From positions 57,031 to 121,030 of the forward strand of contig NZ_SMKG01000004.1 of assembly GCF_004348525.1 (NCBI RefSeq): DNA of 64,000 nt, written 5' to 3'. Positions 7,049 through 15,478 of the stretch are shown piece by piece (positions within the stretch are counted from its first letter, which is position 1; every line of letters begins with the position of its first letter). The stretch is from Micromonospora sp. 15K316 (GTDB taxonomy: Bacteria; Actinomycetota; Actinomycetes; Mycobacteriales; Micromonosporaceae). The notes under the pieces are model-generated. The model saw nothing but the letters and a program-made list of their open reading frames with translations, was not told the origin of the DNA and made no database searches. The translations under genes were made by a program, and so were the position numbers.

Positions 7049-8281
7049 CTACCGGCAGACGGCGCCGAGGTCCACGGCCCGCGCCATGGCGGTGAAACCG
7101 ACGTCGCCGGGGTGCAGGTGGTCCCCCGAGTCGTACGCGGGGTTGATCCGGCCGGGGTTCGCCGGGTCGCGGGTGGCGGCGTCGAGGTCGACCACCGCGT
7201 CGAACTCGGCGGAGGTGCGGATCCACTGGTTGACCGCCTGCCGGTCGGCCTCACCGGCCGCGCTGTAGTAGCCGGCGCCCTCGTACGGCAGGATCGTCGC
7301 GCCCACGACGCGGATGCCCGCCTGGTGCGCCCGCGCGATGAACTGCCGGTACACCGCGATGAGCTGCTCCGGTTCGAGGGCGCCGCGACTGTTGCCGATG
7401 TCGTTGATGCCCTCCAGCAGCACGACCGAGCGGACGCCGGCCTGCCCGAGCACGTCCCGGTCGAACCTCGCGAGGGCGGAGTCGCCCGCCGAGCCGGCGT
7501 TGGCGAGCAGCCGGTTACCGCTGATTCCGGCGTTGAGGACGCCGCAGCGTCGGGCCTCGGGCCGCTGCGCCAGCCGGTCGGCCACCTGATCCGGGTAGCG
7601 CAGGTTCGCGTCGACGGTCGAGACGACCCCGTCGGTGATCGAGTCGCCGAAGAACACCACCGATCCGGCCGCCCGGGAGAGGACGTCGACGCCGGAGAGA
7701 AAGTATCGCGCGGTGTCCAGCGGGGTGAAGGCGCCGCCGGTGTCCGTGGTGGCGTCGCCCGTGGCGCGGAAGGAGGTGGCGAAGCCGGCCGGGTGCCAGG
7801 TGGTCGGGCCGGTGGGACCGGGCAGGTACGTGCTGACGACCAGGTCCGAGTTCGCGGCGACCCGGATGCGCAGCGGGTCGGACCACCACTCGGCTCCGGC
7901 GGGGATCGTCACGGACCGAACGCCCGCGAACGTCACCGGGCGCAGGGCCGGCTCGGTCACCTGCGGCGTTCCCGACCCGCCGGAGCGCGGTGCCACCGTG
8001 ACGGCGGCGATGGCCAGGGGGGTGGTTCCGTAGACGTTGCTGAGGCGGACGCGGATGCTGTCGCCGCCGATCGACAGGTGCGCGACCTGCCGCAGCGTGG
8101 TGTCCGTGAACCCGGTGGCCGACGTGCCGGTGGTCCTCGGTTCGGCCACCGCCACCGTCCAGCTGCCGATCCAGTCGGCGCGGGCGTGGGACTGCGCGGT
8201 GGCGCTCGCGGGCAGGAGGCTGATCACGGCGGTGAGCGCCGCGGCGGTGCAGAGGCGTACTCGTAGACGTCTCGATGTCAC
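7049..8281 (-). CDS. Secreted GDSL/SGNH hydrolase
   Basis: A 410-aa exported lipase/esterase of the SGNH superfamily. The signal peptide ends near ATAQS. Block I is VVFFGDSITDG with the catalytic Ser, block II has the Gly in NAGISGNR, block III the Asn in EGINDIGN, and block V DHLHPGD supplies Asp/His near the C-terminus. The first roughly 190 residues form a beta-rich extension seen in larger actinobacterial members. The start is GTG 8281 with GAGGAG 7-8 nt upstream. It is first in a two-gene operon with the esterase downstream, and a perfect palindrome at 8338-8352 may control both. Confidence 0.88.
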   Translation of the reverse strand: MTSRRLRVRLCTAAALTAVISLLPASATAQSHARADWIGSWTVAVAEPRTTGTSATGFTDTTLRQVAHLSIGGDSIRVRLSNVYGTTPLAIAAVTVAPRSGGSGTPQVTEPALRPVTFAGVRSVTIPAGAEWWSDPLRIRVAANSDLVVSTYLPGPTGPTTWHPAGFATSFRATGDATTDTGGAFTPLDTARYFLSGVDVLSRAAGSVVFFGDSITDGVVSTVDANLRYPDQVADRLAQRPEARRCGVLNAGISGNRLLANAGSAGDSALARFDRDVLGQAGVRSVVLLEGINDIGNSRGALEPEQLIAVYRQFIARAHQAGIRVVGATILPYEGAGYYSAAGEADRQAVNQWIRTSAEFDAVVDLDAATRDPANPGRINPAYDSGDHLHPGDVGFTAMARAVDLGAVCR

Positions 8282-8337
8282 GTCCAGCTCCTCGTCTCGA
8301 GTTCTCGGTGGGGTCGCCGGCCGGCGGGGGTGATGAA

Positions 8338-8352
8338 ATCACGTACCGTGAT
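8338..8352. promoter_or_regulatory. Palindromic operator candidate upstream of the esterase operon
   Basis: ATCACG-TAC-CGTGAT is a perfect 15-bp inverted repeat, 57 nt upstream of the GDSL start. It is the only strong symmetric element in this spacer outside the terminator. Confidence 0.4.
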
Positions 8353-8468
8353 CATCCGACAGCGCATCGACGGCGGTCGGTGCGGTCGGCGCGACGAGCG
8401 GGCGGCTGGCTGAGCCGAGCGGCGGCAGCGGCTGCGATCAGCGGCTATTGACACATGACGATGCTCTG

Positions 8469-8504
8469 GCCCGCGGCGCACACCGGCGACGGCGCGCCGC
8501 GGGC
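8469..8504 (-). terminator. Terminator hairpin after pncB
   Basis: GCCCGCGGCGC at 8469-8479 pairs with GCGCCGCGGGC at 8494-8504 (11 bp, 14-nt loop), about 60 nt past the leftward pncB stop. Confidence 0.55.
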
Positions 8505-8566
8505 CCCGGTCCGGGGGTGCGGGGACGCCCTTGGCTCGCCCCCGGCGGCGATCGAGGCGAGCGCGG

Positions 8567-9907
8567 TCAGTAGCTGCCGCCCCGGCCCGCCTCGGCCGCC
8601 ACCCGGTCGTGCAGCGACGCCAGCGCCGGGCTGACCGTGACGGTCAGTGGCTGCGGTTGTGTCAGCCGCCGCGCCGACACGGGCAGCCAGGTGAGCTCCG
8701 CCTCGAATCGGCGCCGCGCGGCCCGCACCTGGTCGGCGGGGGCACAGGCGTCGAGGCGGCGGCCGTCGCGCATCACCGGCACCAGCAGCGGCTCCCGGTC
8801 GGCCGGTACCGGCTCGTCGCGGAGCCCGACCACGTCACACGCGACGCCGGACGTGTCCCGGAACACCTGCTTCGGGCCGGGCAGGGTGACCTTGCCGGGC
8901 GAGAGCTTCAGCACCGGCCGGTCCCCGATGGACACCAGCTTGTACGCGCTGTCCAGCGACGGCGCGTCGTAGGAGACGCCCATCTTCGTCCCCACGCCGT
9001 ACCCGTCGATGGGCGCGCCCGCCGCCACGAGGCCGGCGATGACGTCCTCGTCGAGGCTGCCACTCGCCACGATCCGGCCCCGGGCCAGCCCCGCCTCGTC
9101 GAGGATCGCCCGGGTCTGCCGGGCCAGCGCCGCGAGGTCCCCGGAGTCGAGCCGTACACCGAACGGGCCGGCAAGCCCCAGCTCCTCGACCACGTCGACG
9201 GCGGCCCGCACCCCGGCCGGCGTGTCGTACGTGTCCACCAGGAAGATCGGGTCGGCCGGGAAGTCGGTGGCGAACGCCCGGAACGCCGAGCGCTCGTCGG
9301 GGAACGCCTCCACGTAGGAGTGCGCCATGGTGCCGGACGGGGTGAGCCCGTAGCGGGCGGCCGCCTCCACGTCGCTGGTCGCCGCGAAGCCGGCGATGGC
9401 CGACGCCCGGGCGACACCCGCCCCGGCCTCGATCCCGTGCGTACGCCGGAACGCGAAGTCGATCAGTTGGGCGTCGCCGGCGGCGATGCGGCAGCGGGCG
9501 GCCTTGCTGGCGATCGTGGTGTGGAAGGTGATCAGGTTGAGGACGCCGGTCTCCACCAGCTGCGCCTCGGCGATCGGCGCGGTGACCTCCAGCAGCGGCT
9601 CGTCGGCGAAGACCACCCGGCCCTCCGGCACGGCCCAGACGTCGCCGGTGAACCGTAGCGCCGACAGCGCGGTCAGCATCGACCGGTCGAAGCCGCCGAC
9701 CCGACGCAGGTAGTCGAGGTCGTCCGCGTCGAGCGCGAACTCCTCCAGGAAGGTCAGCGCCTCGGCCAGCCCGGCGGCGACGAGGAAGCCCCGCCGGGGC
9801 GGCAACCGCCGGGAGAAGAGGCTGAATGTGGCCCGCTCGGTCATTCCCTGCCGCAGGTAGCTGGCGGCCATCCGCAGCTCGTACAGGTCGGTCCGCAGCC
9901 CGCTCAT
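8567..9907 (-). CDS. pncB: Nicotinate phosphoribosyltransferase
   Basis: A 446-aa cytosolic enzyme joining nicotinate and PRPP to nicotinate mononucleotide, the entry step of NAD salvage (Preiss-Handler pathway). Diagnostic blocks are N-terminal TDLYELRMAASY, the phosphorylated-His region FRRTHG, TMAHSYV, FLVDTYDT, and the phosphoribosyl-binding VRLDSGDL, followed by ASGSLDED and GVGTKM. Length is typical of bacterial members. ATG 9907 has CGGAGGC upstream. A 13-bp palindrome 20 nt before the start and a divergent PucR-type gene suggest local control. Confidence 0.95.
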   Translation of the reverse strand: MSGLRTDLYELRMAASYLRQGMTERATFSLFSRRLPPRRGFLVAAGLAEALTFLEEFALDADDLDYLRRVGGFDRSMLTALSALRFTGDVWAVPEGRVVFADEPLLEVTAPIAEAQLVETGVLNLITFHTTIASKAARCRIAAGDAQLIDFAFRRTHGIEAGAGVARASAIAGFAATSDVEAAARYGLTPSGTMAHSYVEAFPDERSAFRAFATDFPADPIFLVDTYDTPAGVRAAVDVVEELGLAGPFGVRLDSGDLAALARQTRAILDEAGLARGRIVASGSLDEDVIAGLVAAGAPIDGYGVGTKMGVSYDAPSLDSAYKLVSIGDRPVLKLSPGKVTLPGPKQVFRDTSGVACDVVGLRDEPVPADREPLLVPVMRDGRRLDACAPADQVRAARRRFEAELTWLPVSARRLTQPQPLTVTVSPALASLHDRVAAEAGRGGSY

Positions 9908-9926
9908 CTCGCCTCCTCCGCCACGG

Positions 9927-9939
9927 CACCACTGTGGTG
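9927..9939. promoter_or_regulatory. 13-bp palindrome upstream of pncB
   Basis: CACCAC-T-GTGGTG is a perfect inverted repeat centred about 26 nt before the pncB start, well placed for an operator over the 5' untranslated region. Confidence 0.35.
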
Positions 9940-10065
9940 GATGCGGAGTCGGGATGTGTGGGAAACGGGAGATCCCGGACGGCGCATCCCGACCAGCGGG
10001 CGCCAGCGCCGGCTACGTGCCGGTAGGCGGTTGTCCCCGTCGATGCCGACAAGCATGATCGTTCT

Positions 10066-10110
10066 GTGCGGCCTTGGCGCGGCCGGGCCTTCAGGCTCGG
10101 TAGGCCGCAC
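10066..10110. promoter_or_regulatory. Hairpin or inverted repeat upstream of the PucR-type gene
   Basis: GTGCGGCCT at 10066-10074 pairs with AGGCCGCAC at 10102-10110 across 27 nt. It lies about 60 nt ahead of the regulator start and could be a leader hairpin or an upstream terminator. Confidence 0.35.
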
Positions 10111-10166
10111 CGGTGGGTACCAGTCCACCGTGTGAGGTCCAGCGAGGAGGTGACCGGAGGAATGCC

Positions 10167-11393
10167 ATGCAGGATGAGTTGCAACGCCTCGTCGACGCGC
10201 TCGCCGCGTACGCAGGACGACCCGCGCTGATCGAGGACCGGCGCCAACGGGTGGTGGTCTACAGCGAGCACAACGGACCGATGGACGACGTACGGCGCGC
10301 CTCGATCCTGCGCCGGCAGACCACCCCGGAGGTGATGGCCTGGTTCCGCAACGTCGGCATCATGGACGCCCGCGAGCCGGTACGCACACCGGCCTCCGGG
10401 GAGCTGGACCTGCTGCCACGGGTCTGCGTACCGATCCGCCACCAGGACCTGCTGCTCGGGTTCGTCTGGTTCATCGACCCGGACGCCACCATGGCCGACA
10501 CGGACATCGCCGCCACCGGCCTGATGAGCGAGCTGTCGCTGGCGCTCTACCGGGAGAACCTGCTCGGCGAGTTGGCCTCGCAGCGGGAGACCGAGGCCGC
10601 GCGTACGCTGCTCTCCGACAACGAGGCGACCCGCGTCCGGTCGGTGCGCGCCCTCCGGGAGGCCGGCATGATCGCCGACGGCTCGGCCACCGCCCTCGTG
10701 GCGCAGCTCGTCGCCGCCGACGGGGATCCGCTCGACGAGCTCGCCCGGCTCGCCCTGGAGCAGGCGCTGGTCACCACCCGGCGGTGGGTCGGCACCCGGG
10801 ACGCGCTGCACCTGGTCCGCGACGACCACGGGGTGCTGCTGATCGCCTGCGGTCGCGGCGCGGGACGCCCCTCCCCCGAGGTCGCCGCGAAGCTGCTCGA
10901 CGACAACCTGCGGCACACGACCCGCGGCCTCGGCTCGATCGAGCGCGCCGTCGTCGGGATCGGGCAGACGCGGCCCGGCCTGGCCGAGGCCTTCGGGTCG
11001 TACGGGGAGGCGTTGCAGGCCGCAAGGGTCGGCGTGCGGCTACCGGCTCTCGGCGGGGTGGTCTCCTGGTCGGGTCTGGGCATCTACCGGGTGCTGTCCC
11101 GGCTGGAGGGGCGGCACCTCGACATGGCCGACGTGCATCCGGGCCTGGAACGGTTGCTGCGCGAGCAGCCGAACCCGGTGCTGTTGCGGACCCTGGAGCG
11201 TTACCTCGACCTGGCCGGCAACGCGCACGCCACCGCCGAACAGCTGCGGCTGCACCGCACCACGCTCTACTACCGGCTGCAACGGATCGAGGAGCTGGCC
11301 GAGACCGACCTGAAGGACGGCAACGAGCGGCTGTGCCTGCACCTGGCGCTCAAGCTGGGCCGGCTGACCGGCGCGTACCACCCGGAGGAGTGA
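10167..11393 (+). CDS. PucR-family transcriptional regulator
   Basis: A 408-aa regulator. The N-terminal 150 or so residues form a sensory region without a recognised ligand. The middle is a GGDEF-like/CdaR-type domain, and the last 60 or so residues are the PucR helix-turn-helix (ATAEQLRLHRTTLYYRLQRIEELAETDL). This architecture occurs in regulators of purine, proline and sugar-acid use. The start is ATG 10167 with GGAGG 6 nt upstream; another ATG at 10162 is out of frame. It is divergent from pncB, but whether it controls NAD salvage is an inference from position only. Confidence 0.85.
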   Translation: MQDELQRLVDALAAYAGRPALIEDRRQRVVVYSEHNGPMDDVRRASILRRQTTPEVMAWFRNVGIMDAREPVRTPASGELDLLPRVCVPIRHQDLLLGFVWFIDPDATMADTDIAATGLMSELSLALYRENLLGELASQRETEAARTLLSDNEATRVRSVRALREAGMIADGSATALVAQLVAADGDPLDELARLALEQALVTTRRWVGTRDALHLVRDDHGVLLIACGRGAGRPSPEVAAKLLDDNLRHTTRGLGSIERAVVGIGQTRPGLAEAFGSYGEALQAARVGVRLPALGGVVSWSGLGIYRVLSRLEGRHLDMADVHPGLERLLREQPNPVLLRTLERYLDLAGNAHATAEQLRLHRTTLYYRLQRIEELAETDLKDGNERLCLHLALKLGRLTGAYHPEE

Positions 11394-11426
11394 CGGAGCA
11401 CGCCGTGCCGGGGCGCCGGCGCGGCG

Positions 11427-11600
11427 TCACTGCCGCCCGTCGCGGCGGATCATCCGCACTCCGAACCCGATCGTGGCGATCACGAGCAGGGCGCCCAGGA
11501 GCTGGAGGCCCGGGGAGTCGTCGGCCTCGCCGTACACGACGGCGGCGACGCCGATCGCGATGGCGAGGAGGGCGACGGGGGCGAGGATGACGTACCTCAT
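11427..11600 (-). CDS. 57-aa two-helix membrane protein, unknown
   Basis: A small protein consisting of two hydrophobic helices (about residues 3-22 and 31-49) joined by a short acidic loop (GEADDSPG) and ending in RRDGRQ. ATG 11600 has an AAGGAG site at ideal spacing. No family is recognised. It lies 88 nt downstream of the XRE/DUF2975 pair on the same strand and may be co-transcribed with it. Confidence 0.65.
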   Translation of the reverse strand: MRYVILAPVALLAIAIGVAAVVYGEADDSPGLQLLGALLVIATIGFGVRMIRRDGRQ

Positions 11601-11688
11601 CGGGGCTCCTTCCGGCGGCCGGTCCCGGCGCCGATCTCGTGGGCGGGCGCGCCGGCGGTCGAGTTCTCCGGCCGGTGGGGCGAGGTGC

Positions 11689-11895
11689 TCACTCCTCGAC
11701 CCATTCGAGGAGGTCACCGGGCTGGCAGTCGAGCACCCGGCACATGGCTTCGAGGGTGCTGAACCGGACGGCCTTGGCGCGGCCGTTCTTCAGCACCGCG
11801 ACGTTCGCGGGGGTGAGCCCGACACGTTCGGCGAACTCACCGACGCTCATCTTGCGTTTGGCCAGCTGGACGTCGATGCGTACGACGATCGGCAT
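11689..11895 (-). CDS. Small XRE-type HTH regulator (YozG-like)
   Basis: A 68-aa protein that is essentially one Cro/C1-type helix-turn-helix: MPIVVRIDVQLAKRKMSVGE leads into ERVGLTPANVAVLKNGRAKAV and FSTLEAMCRVLDCQPGDLLE. This is the short group that habitually pairs with DUF2975 membrane proteins. Its ATG shares one base with the stop of the DUF2975 gene (TGATG), so translation is coupled. It probably represses its own promoter, where repeated GATAG elements overlap the promoter core. Confidence 0.85.
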   Translation of the reverse strand: MPIVVRIDVQLAKRKMSVGEFAERVGLTPANVAVLKNGRAKAVRFSTLEAMCRVLDCQPGDLLEWVEE

Positions 11896-12374
11896 CAGAT
11901 CACCGCTTCCATGTCGGTACGCAGGGTGGTGGCCTGGCGCAGCAGGGCACGCATGACCACCATCAGCAGCCCGATGACCGCGACCCCGATGAGCAGCAGG
12001 AAGAGCACGAGTGGAGCCCCGGGATCGTCCGCCCGGAACCCGACGTAGAGGAAGACACCCAGGAGCACCACCCAGGCGGCGGCGATGGCCCACACGATGG
12101 CGTCGACCCACGCCAGGGCGGGCTGGCTGAAGATCCGGTCTTTCTTGACCATGCTGAGCAGCTTCCAGGTCGCCACGATGACCACCTGGACGCAGAGCAC
12201 CCAGAACACCGTGATGGCGGTCAACGGCCACCTGAGGTAGGCGTCCTCCGGCGATTCCTTGGCCATGTGGGCGAACTGTCCGGGTAGCGACATGGTCTGG
12301 AACAGGACCAGGATCCCGAACAGCAACACGAGGAAGACTCTGAGAGCGGCAACCGCCCGACGTTCCGTCACCAT
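11895..12374 (-). CDS. DUF2975 membrane protein
   Basis: A 159-aa integral membrane protein with four predicted helices (about residues 8-28, 51-72, 90-112, 121-143), matching DUF2975. Its function is unknown; such proteins are typically encoded next to a small XRE regulator, as here. ATG 12374 coincides with the predicted transcription start of a well-formed promoter, so the message is probably leaderless; no ribosome binding site is possible. Confidence 0.8.
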   Translation of the reverse strand: MVTERRAVAALRVFLVLLFGILVLFQTMSLPGQFAHMAKESPEDAYLRWPLTAITVFWVLCVQVVIVATWKLLSMVKKDRIFSQPALAWVDAIVWAIAAAWVVLLGVFLYVGFRADDPGAPLVLFLLLIGVAVIGLLMVVMRALLRQATTLRTDMEAVI

Positions 12375-12413
12375 GCATCGACTATCACTCGTTACCTATC
12401 GAAAGTCAATAGG
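12374..12413 (-). promoter_or_regulatory. Sigma-70 type promoter for a leaderless mRNA, with operator repeats
   Basis: On the minus strand, TTGACT (12409-12404), a 17-nt spacer and GATAGT (12386-12381) are followed by 6 nt and then the ATG at 12374. The start point is therefore predicted at or next to the start codon. CCTAT and ATAGG (12395-12399, 12409-12413) form an inverted repeat around the -35, and GATAG recurs in the -10, giving plausible sites for the downstream XRE protein. Confidence 0.6.
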
Positions 12414-12462
12414 TCCGAGGATTATGTGCGGCCCGCCGAGGGCACCCTGACCGGTCGCGACC

Positions 12463-12498
12463 ATCGGGTGGCGGCCGGACGTCCGGCCGCCACCCGAT
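12463..12498. terminator. 36-bp perfect palindrome, probable terminator
   Basis: ATCGGGTGGCGGCCGGAC at 12463-12480 is followed directly by its exact reverse complement. It lies 18 nt past the stop of the leftward DUF2188 gene. The RNA would fold into a very stable stem with a minimal loop. Confidence 0.6.
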
Positions 12499-12516
12499 CC
12501 GGCGGAGGGGAACCCC

Positions 12517-12747
12517 TCAGCCCTCGATGTCGCGTGGATCGCGGCTGCGCGGGTACGTGTTCCGCTCCCCGATCGTGCCGTCCTGCTTCTTGATCACGTG
12601 CTCGGTGCCGCGCTGGACGGCCGTCTCCCGGCCGGCGGCCGCCGCCTCCGCCTTGGTGTCGTGCGTGCTGCTGGCGCGCTCGTTGCCCTCAGGACGGTTC
12701 TTCCACTGACCGTCCTCCTGGTACGTCTCGACGTCGCCCTTCGACAT
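12517..12747 (-). CDS. DUF2188-family small protein
   Basis: A 76-aa hydrophilic protein matching DUF2188: an aromatic strand with WKNRPEGNERASS, then HDTKAEAAAAGRETA, and a late basic strand (EHVIKKQDGTIGERNTY). Its function is unknown; the family is common in bacteria and often linked with stress-induced genes. ATG 12747 lies behind a GGGAGG site; longer in-frame starts add only a short basic stretch. Confidence 0.8.
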   Translation of the reverse strand: MSKGDVETYQEDGQWKNRPEGNERASSTHDTKAEAAAAGRETAVQRGTEHVIKKQDGTIGERNTYPRSRDPRDIEG

Positions 12748-12914
12748 GACCGTGACCTCCCTCGATCGCATGGTCGGTCACGAATACCTGCCCCGGGCCG
12801 ACTTCCTCAAACGTCTGCCCACCTCCGCACGAGGCCCCGCAGGGTGCGCGGCCGGGCGCGGGCAGGGCCACCCGGTCTGCTGCCGGTGACCAGGCGGTAG
12901 CCGCCGGCGGCCGG

Positions 12915-14690
12915 TCAGGCGCGTGCGGACCGAAGGACGTCCGCGACCGGGCGTCGGGTCGCGGCCAGGGCGGGGAGGGCGGTGAGTACGGCGACGGCGA
13001 GCAGGACCGCGAGCGCTACGGCGAGCATCCACGAAGCGGGTGGATACCGGATCTCACCCATGGAGACCGTCAGGTACAGCCCGATGCCGAGCGGAACCCC
13101 GAGCGCGACGCCGAGCGTCGCGGGAAGGAGCTGCGCCACCGCCATGCCCGCGCTGGCCTGGACGGGTGTGGCGCCGAGCGTGCGGGCGACTGCCAGGGGG
13201 TGACGGGCGTCGAGGACCGCGGTCCAGGTGCTCACGATGGCGTTGACGAGCGCGAGGACGCAGAGCACGACGACGACGAGGAGCATGGCCTGGAGAGTTC
13301 GCGTCTCCTTGGGGTTGGCCAGCTCCGTTTCCCCGAGGTCGACCTGCCGATCCTGCGCCAGGCCCATGAGCAGAGCGGCGAGCGCGGTCATGGTGACCAG
13401 GGTGTTCACCATGACGAGTCGGGCGCGGCGGGGGCGGCGGGCGTTGATGCGTACCCCGATCAGCAGGGCGGCGGGCATCCGGCGGGACAGCCAGACGCGC
13501 CAGCGGCGGCGGCGCGGTGAGGTGGCGGCGTCGACCAGCGCGTGGACTGTGTCGGTGGCGGCGGCGCGTAGCACAGGTGCCAGGGTCGCCGCGGCGGCGA
13601 TGGCGAGGGCGAGAGCGGTGACGGTGATCACCGTACGCAGTGCGGGCGGATGGACGCCGGTGGCGCCGAGGAGTCCGGCGCCGGGGTTGGTCAACGCGGG
13701 CGCGGTGAGCCAGCCGGCGGTCAGGCCGATGACGGCGGCGACGAGCCCGAGGACGAGGTATTCGGCGAGGTGGACGCCGGCGATCATGGCTGGTCCGGCA
13801 CCGACGGCCTTGAGCAGCCCCACCCGGCGGCGCTGGTCGACGACGCGGCCGGCGACGATGTTGGCGACACTCGCCACCGCGAGGGCGGTGAGCAGCCAGC
13901 TGCCGATCAGCAGGGCCCTGTGCGCCTGTCTGACGAGCCTGCCGTTCGAGTCGGCGATCGCCGTCCAGCTGTGGTACTCGATCCCGTCTCTGAGCATGTT
14001 GTGGAAGGAGGTGCTGGCGTGCGGGTCGACGAATCTCAGGTTCAGGGTGTAGGAGAGCCGCTGGCCGTCGGCCAACGTGCCGATCTGGCTACTGTCGACC
14101 CAGACGAGACCGGAGGACTGGACGAGAATGCTGCCCGGGAAGCGCCAGTCCGCGCGCGGGTAGACGGCTCGGGCGGCGGTGACCGCGGTGCCCACCACCC
14201 GCAGCGGGTGGCCGTTGACCTCGACGGTGTCGCCGGTATGGACGCCGAGCGCGTTGGCGAAGGTGGGTTCGATGACCACGCCACCCGGGCGTACCCAGGT
14301 CCCGTCGGTCACCACCGGCCGGTCGAGCGCCGCCGGGGAGGCGTCGCGGCCCTGGACGACCGTCTGCACGGTCCTACCGTGGGCGGTCATCATCAGATAG
14401 GCCATCGGGTACGGGCCGCTGTGTGCGGTGACCCCGGGCGCGGTGGGGAGCGGCGCGAGAGCGGCCAGAGCATCCGGGCCCGTCGTCACCGGCGTCGCCA
14501 CCACGTCCGGACCCGCGGTGGCCGCCCTGGTCCGCTCGTACGGACGGGCGAGAGCATTGTCCAGGGCGAGGCCGAGGGTCAGCGTCCCGGCTGCGGCGCT
14601 GATCGCGAGCAGCAGCAGTACGGTCTCGGTGCGCCGCCGGCGCAGGTCCCGCACCATCAGCCGGCACACGAGCAGCAGGCGTCCGGTCAT
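12915..14690 (-). CDS. FtsX-like ABC transporter permease
   Basis: A 591-aa permease of the MacB/FtsX (LolE-type) exporter family. One N-terminal helix (about 20-42) precedes a large extracytoplasmic domain (about 50-270), followed by a first FtsX core of three helices (about 275-420) and a second core at the C-terminus (about 455-590) ending in PVADVLRSARA. Such permeases work with an ATPase in lipid, peptide or antibiotic export. ATG 14690 is one base after the ATPase stop, so the pair is coupled. The ATPase gene upstream is interrupted, which may leave this permease without a partner. Confidence 0.85.
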   Translation of the reverse strand: MTGRLLLVCRLMVRDLRRRRTETVLLLLAISAAAGTLTLGLALDNALARPYERTRAATAGPDVVATPVTTGPDALAALAPLPTAPGVTAHSGPYPMAYLMMTAHGRTVQTVVQGRDASPAALDRPVVTDGTWVRPGGVVIEPTFANALGVHTGDTVEVNGHPLRVVGTAVTAARAVYPRADWRFPGSILVQSSGLVWVDSSQIGTLADGQRLSYTLNLRFVDPHASTSFHNMLRDGIEYHSWTAIADSNGRLVRQAHRALLIGSWLLTALAVASVANIVAGRVVDQRRRVGLLKAVGAGPAMIAGVHLAEYLVLGLVAAVIGLTAGWLTAPALTNPGAGLLGATGVHPPALRTVITVTALALAIAAAATLAPVLRAAATDTVHALVDAATSPRRRRWRVWLSRRMPAALLIGVRINARRPRRARLVMVNTLVTMTALAALLMGLAQDRQVDLGETELANPKETRTLQAMLLVVVVLCVLALVNAIVSTWTAVLDARHPLAVARTLGATPVQASAGMAVAQLLPATLGVALGVPLGIGLYLTVSMGEIRYPPASWMLAVALAVLLAVAVLTALPALAATRRPVADVLRSARA

Positions 14691-14691
14691 C

Positions 14692-15426
14692 TCAGCGCCA
14701 CCCGCCGTAGACCGTGCCCGTGCCGACGGTGGTGCCGGCGAGCCGGCTGTCGTCGACGAAGGCCCCGTCCCGCATGGAGATGATCCGGTCCGCGACCGCG
14801 GCGATCCGCGCGTCATGGGTGACCACCACCAGCGTCTGCCCTCCGGTACGCAGCTCCTCGAACAGCCGCAACACCTCCAGGGTGGCCGCGCTGTCCAGGT
14901 TCCCGGTGGGCTCGTCGGCCAGCACGACCAACGGCTCGTTGCTCAACGCGCGGGCGATCGCGACCCGCTGGCGCTGGCCGCCGGACAGTGCCGACGGCAG
15001 GTGCTTGGCGCGGTCGGCGAGCCCCACCCGGTCCAGCAGGGTCATGGCGCGCTGCCGAGCCCGGCGCGGCGACTGCCCGGCCAGCAACGCCGCCAGCTCG
15101 ACGTTCTCCACCGCGGTGAGTTCGTCCATGAGGTGGAACGACTGGAAGACGAAGCCGACATGGTGGCGCCGCAACCGGGCCAGGGCTCGCTCACTCATCG
15201 TGTCGATCCGGTGTTCGGCCAGCCACACCTCGCCGTGGGTGGGGCGTTGCAGCCCGCCGAGCAGGTGCAACAGGGTGGACTTCCCGCAGCCACTGGGCCC
15301 CATGATCGCGAGCGTCTACCCGGCGGGTACCCCCAGATCGACCTCGTCGACCGCCCGGACCAGCGCGCTCCCCTGGCCGTACCACCTGCTCACCCCGTGG
15401 GTCCGCAGCAGCGCCGACTCGGTCAC
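14692..15426 (-). pseudogene. ABC exporter ATPase (MacB/LolD type) with premature amber stop
   Basis: Read from GTG 15426, the frame gives a normal N-terminus (LLRTHGVSRWYGQGSALVR, then VDEVDLGVPAG), hits TAG at 15316-15318, and continues in the same frame as TLAIMGPSGCGKST. In this family the residue at the stop is usually Glu (PAGET), so GAG to TAG is the simplest reading. The rest is intact: Walker A GPSGCGKST, Q-loop VFQSFH, signature LSGGQRQR, Walker B LVVLADEPTG, H-loop VTHD. An internal ATG at 15303 could restart translation but lacks a binding site and would drop the A-loop strand. A PadR-coupled ATG at 15482 runs only 19 codons before TGA, so a second lesion is possible. Confidence 0.75.
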
Positions 15427-15478
15427 GCGGCGCCACCGGGCACACCAGCGCGGTCCCCGTCTCGCTCGGTGCGCGCGC

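Noticed and set aside
5960..8266. 768-codon plus-strand frame across the two secreted esterase genes
   Set aside because: It spans two real minus-strand genes and their junction, and its composition is low-complexity Arg/Gly/Val.
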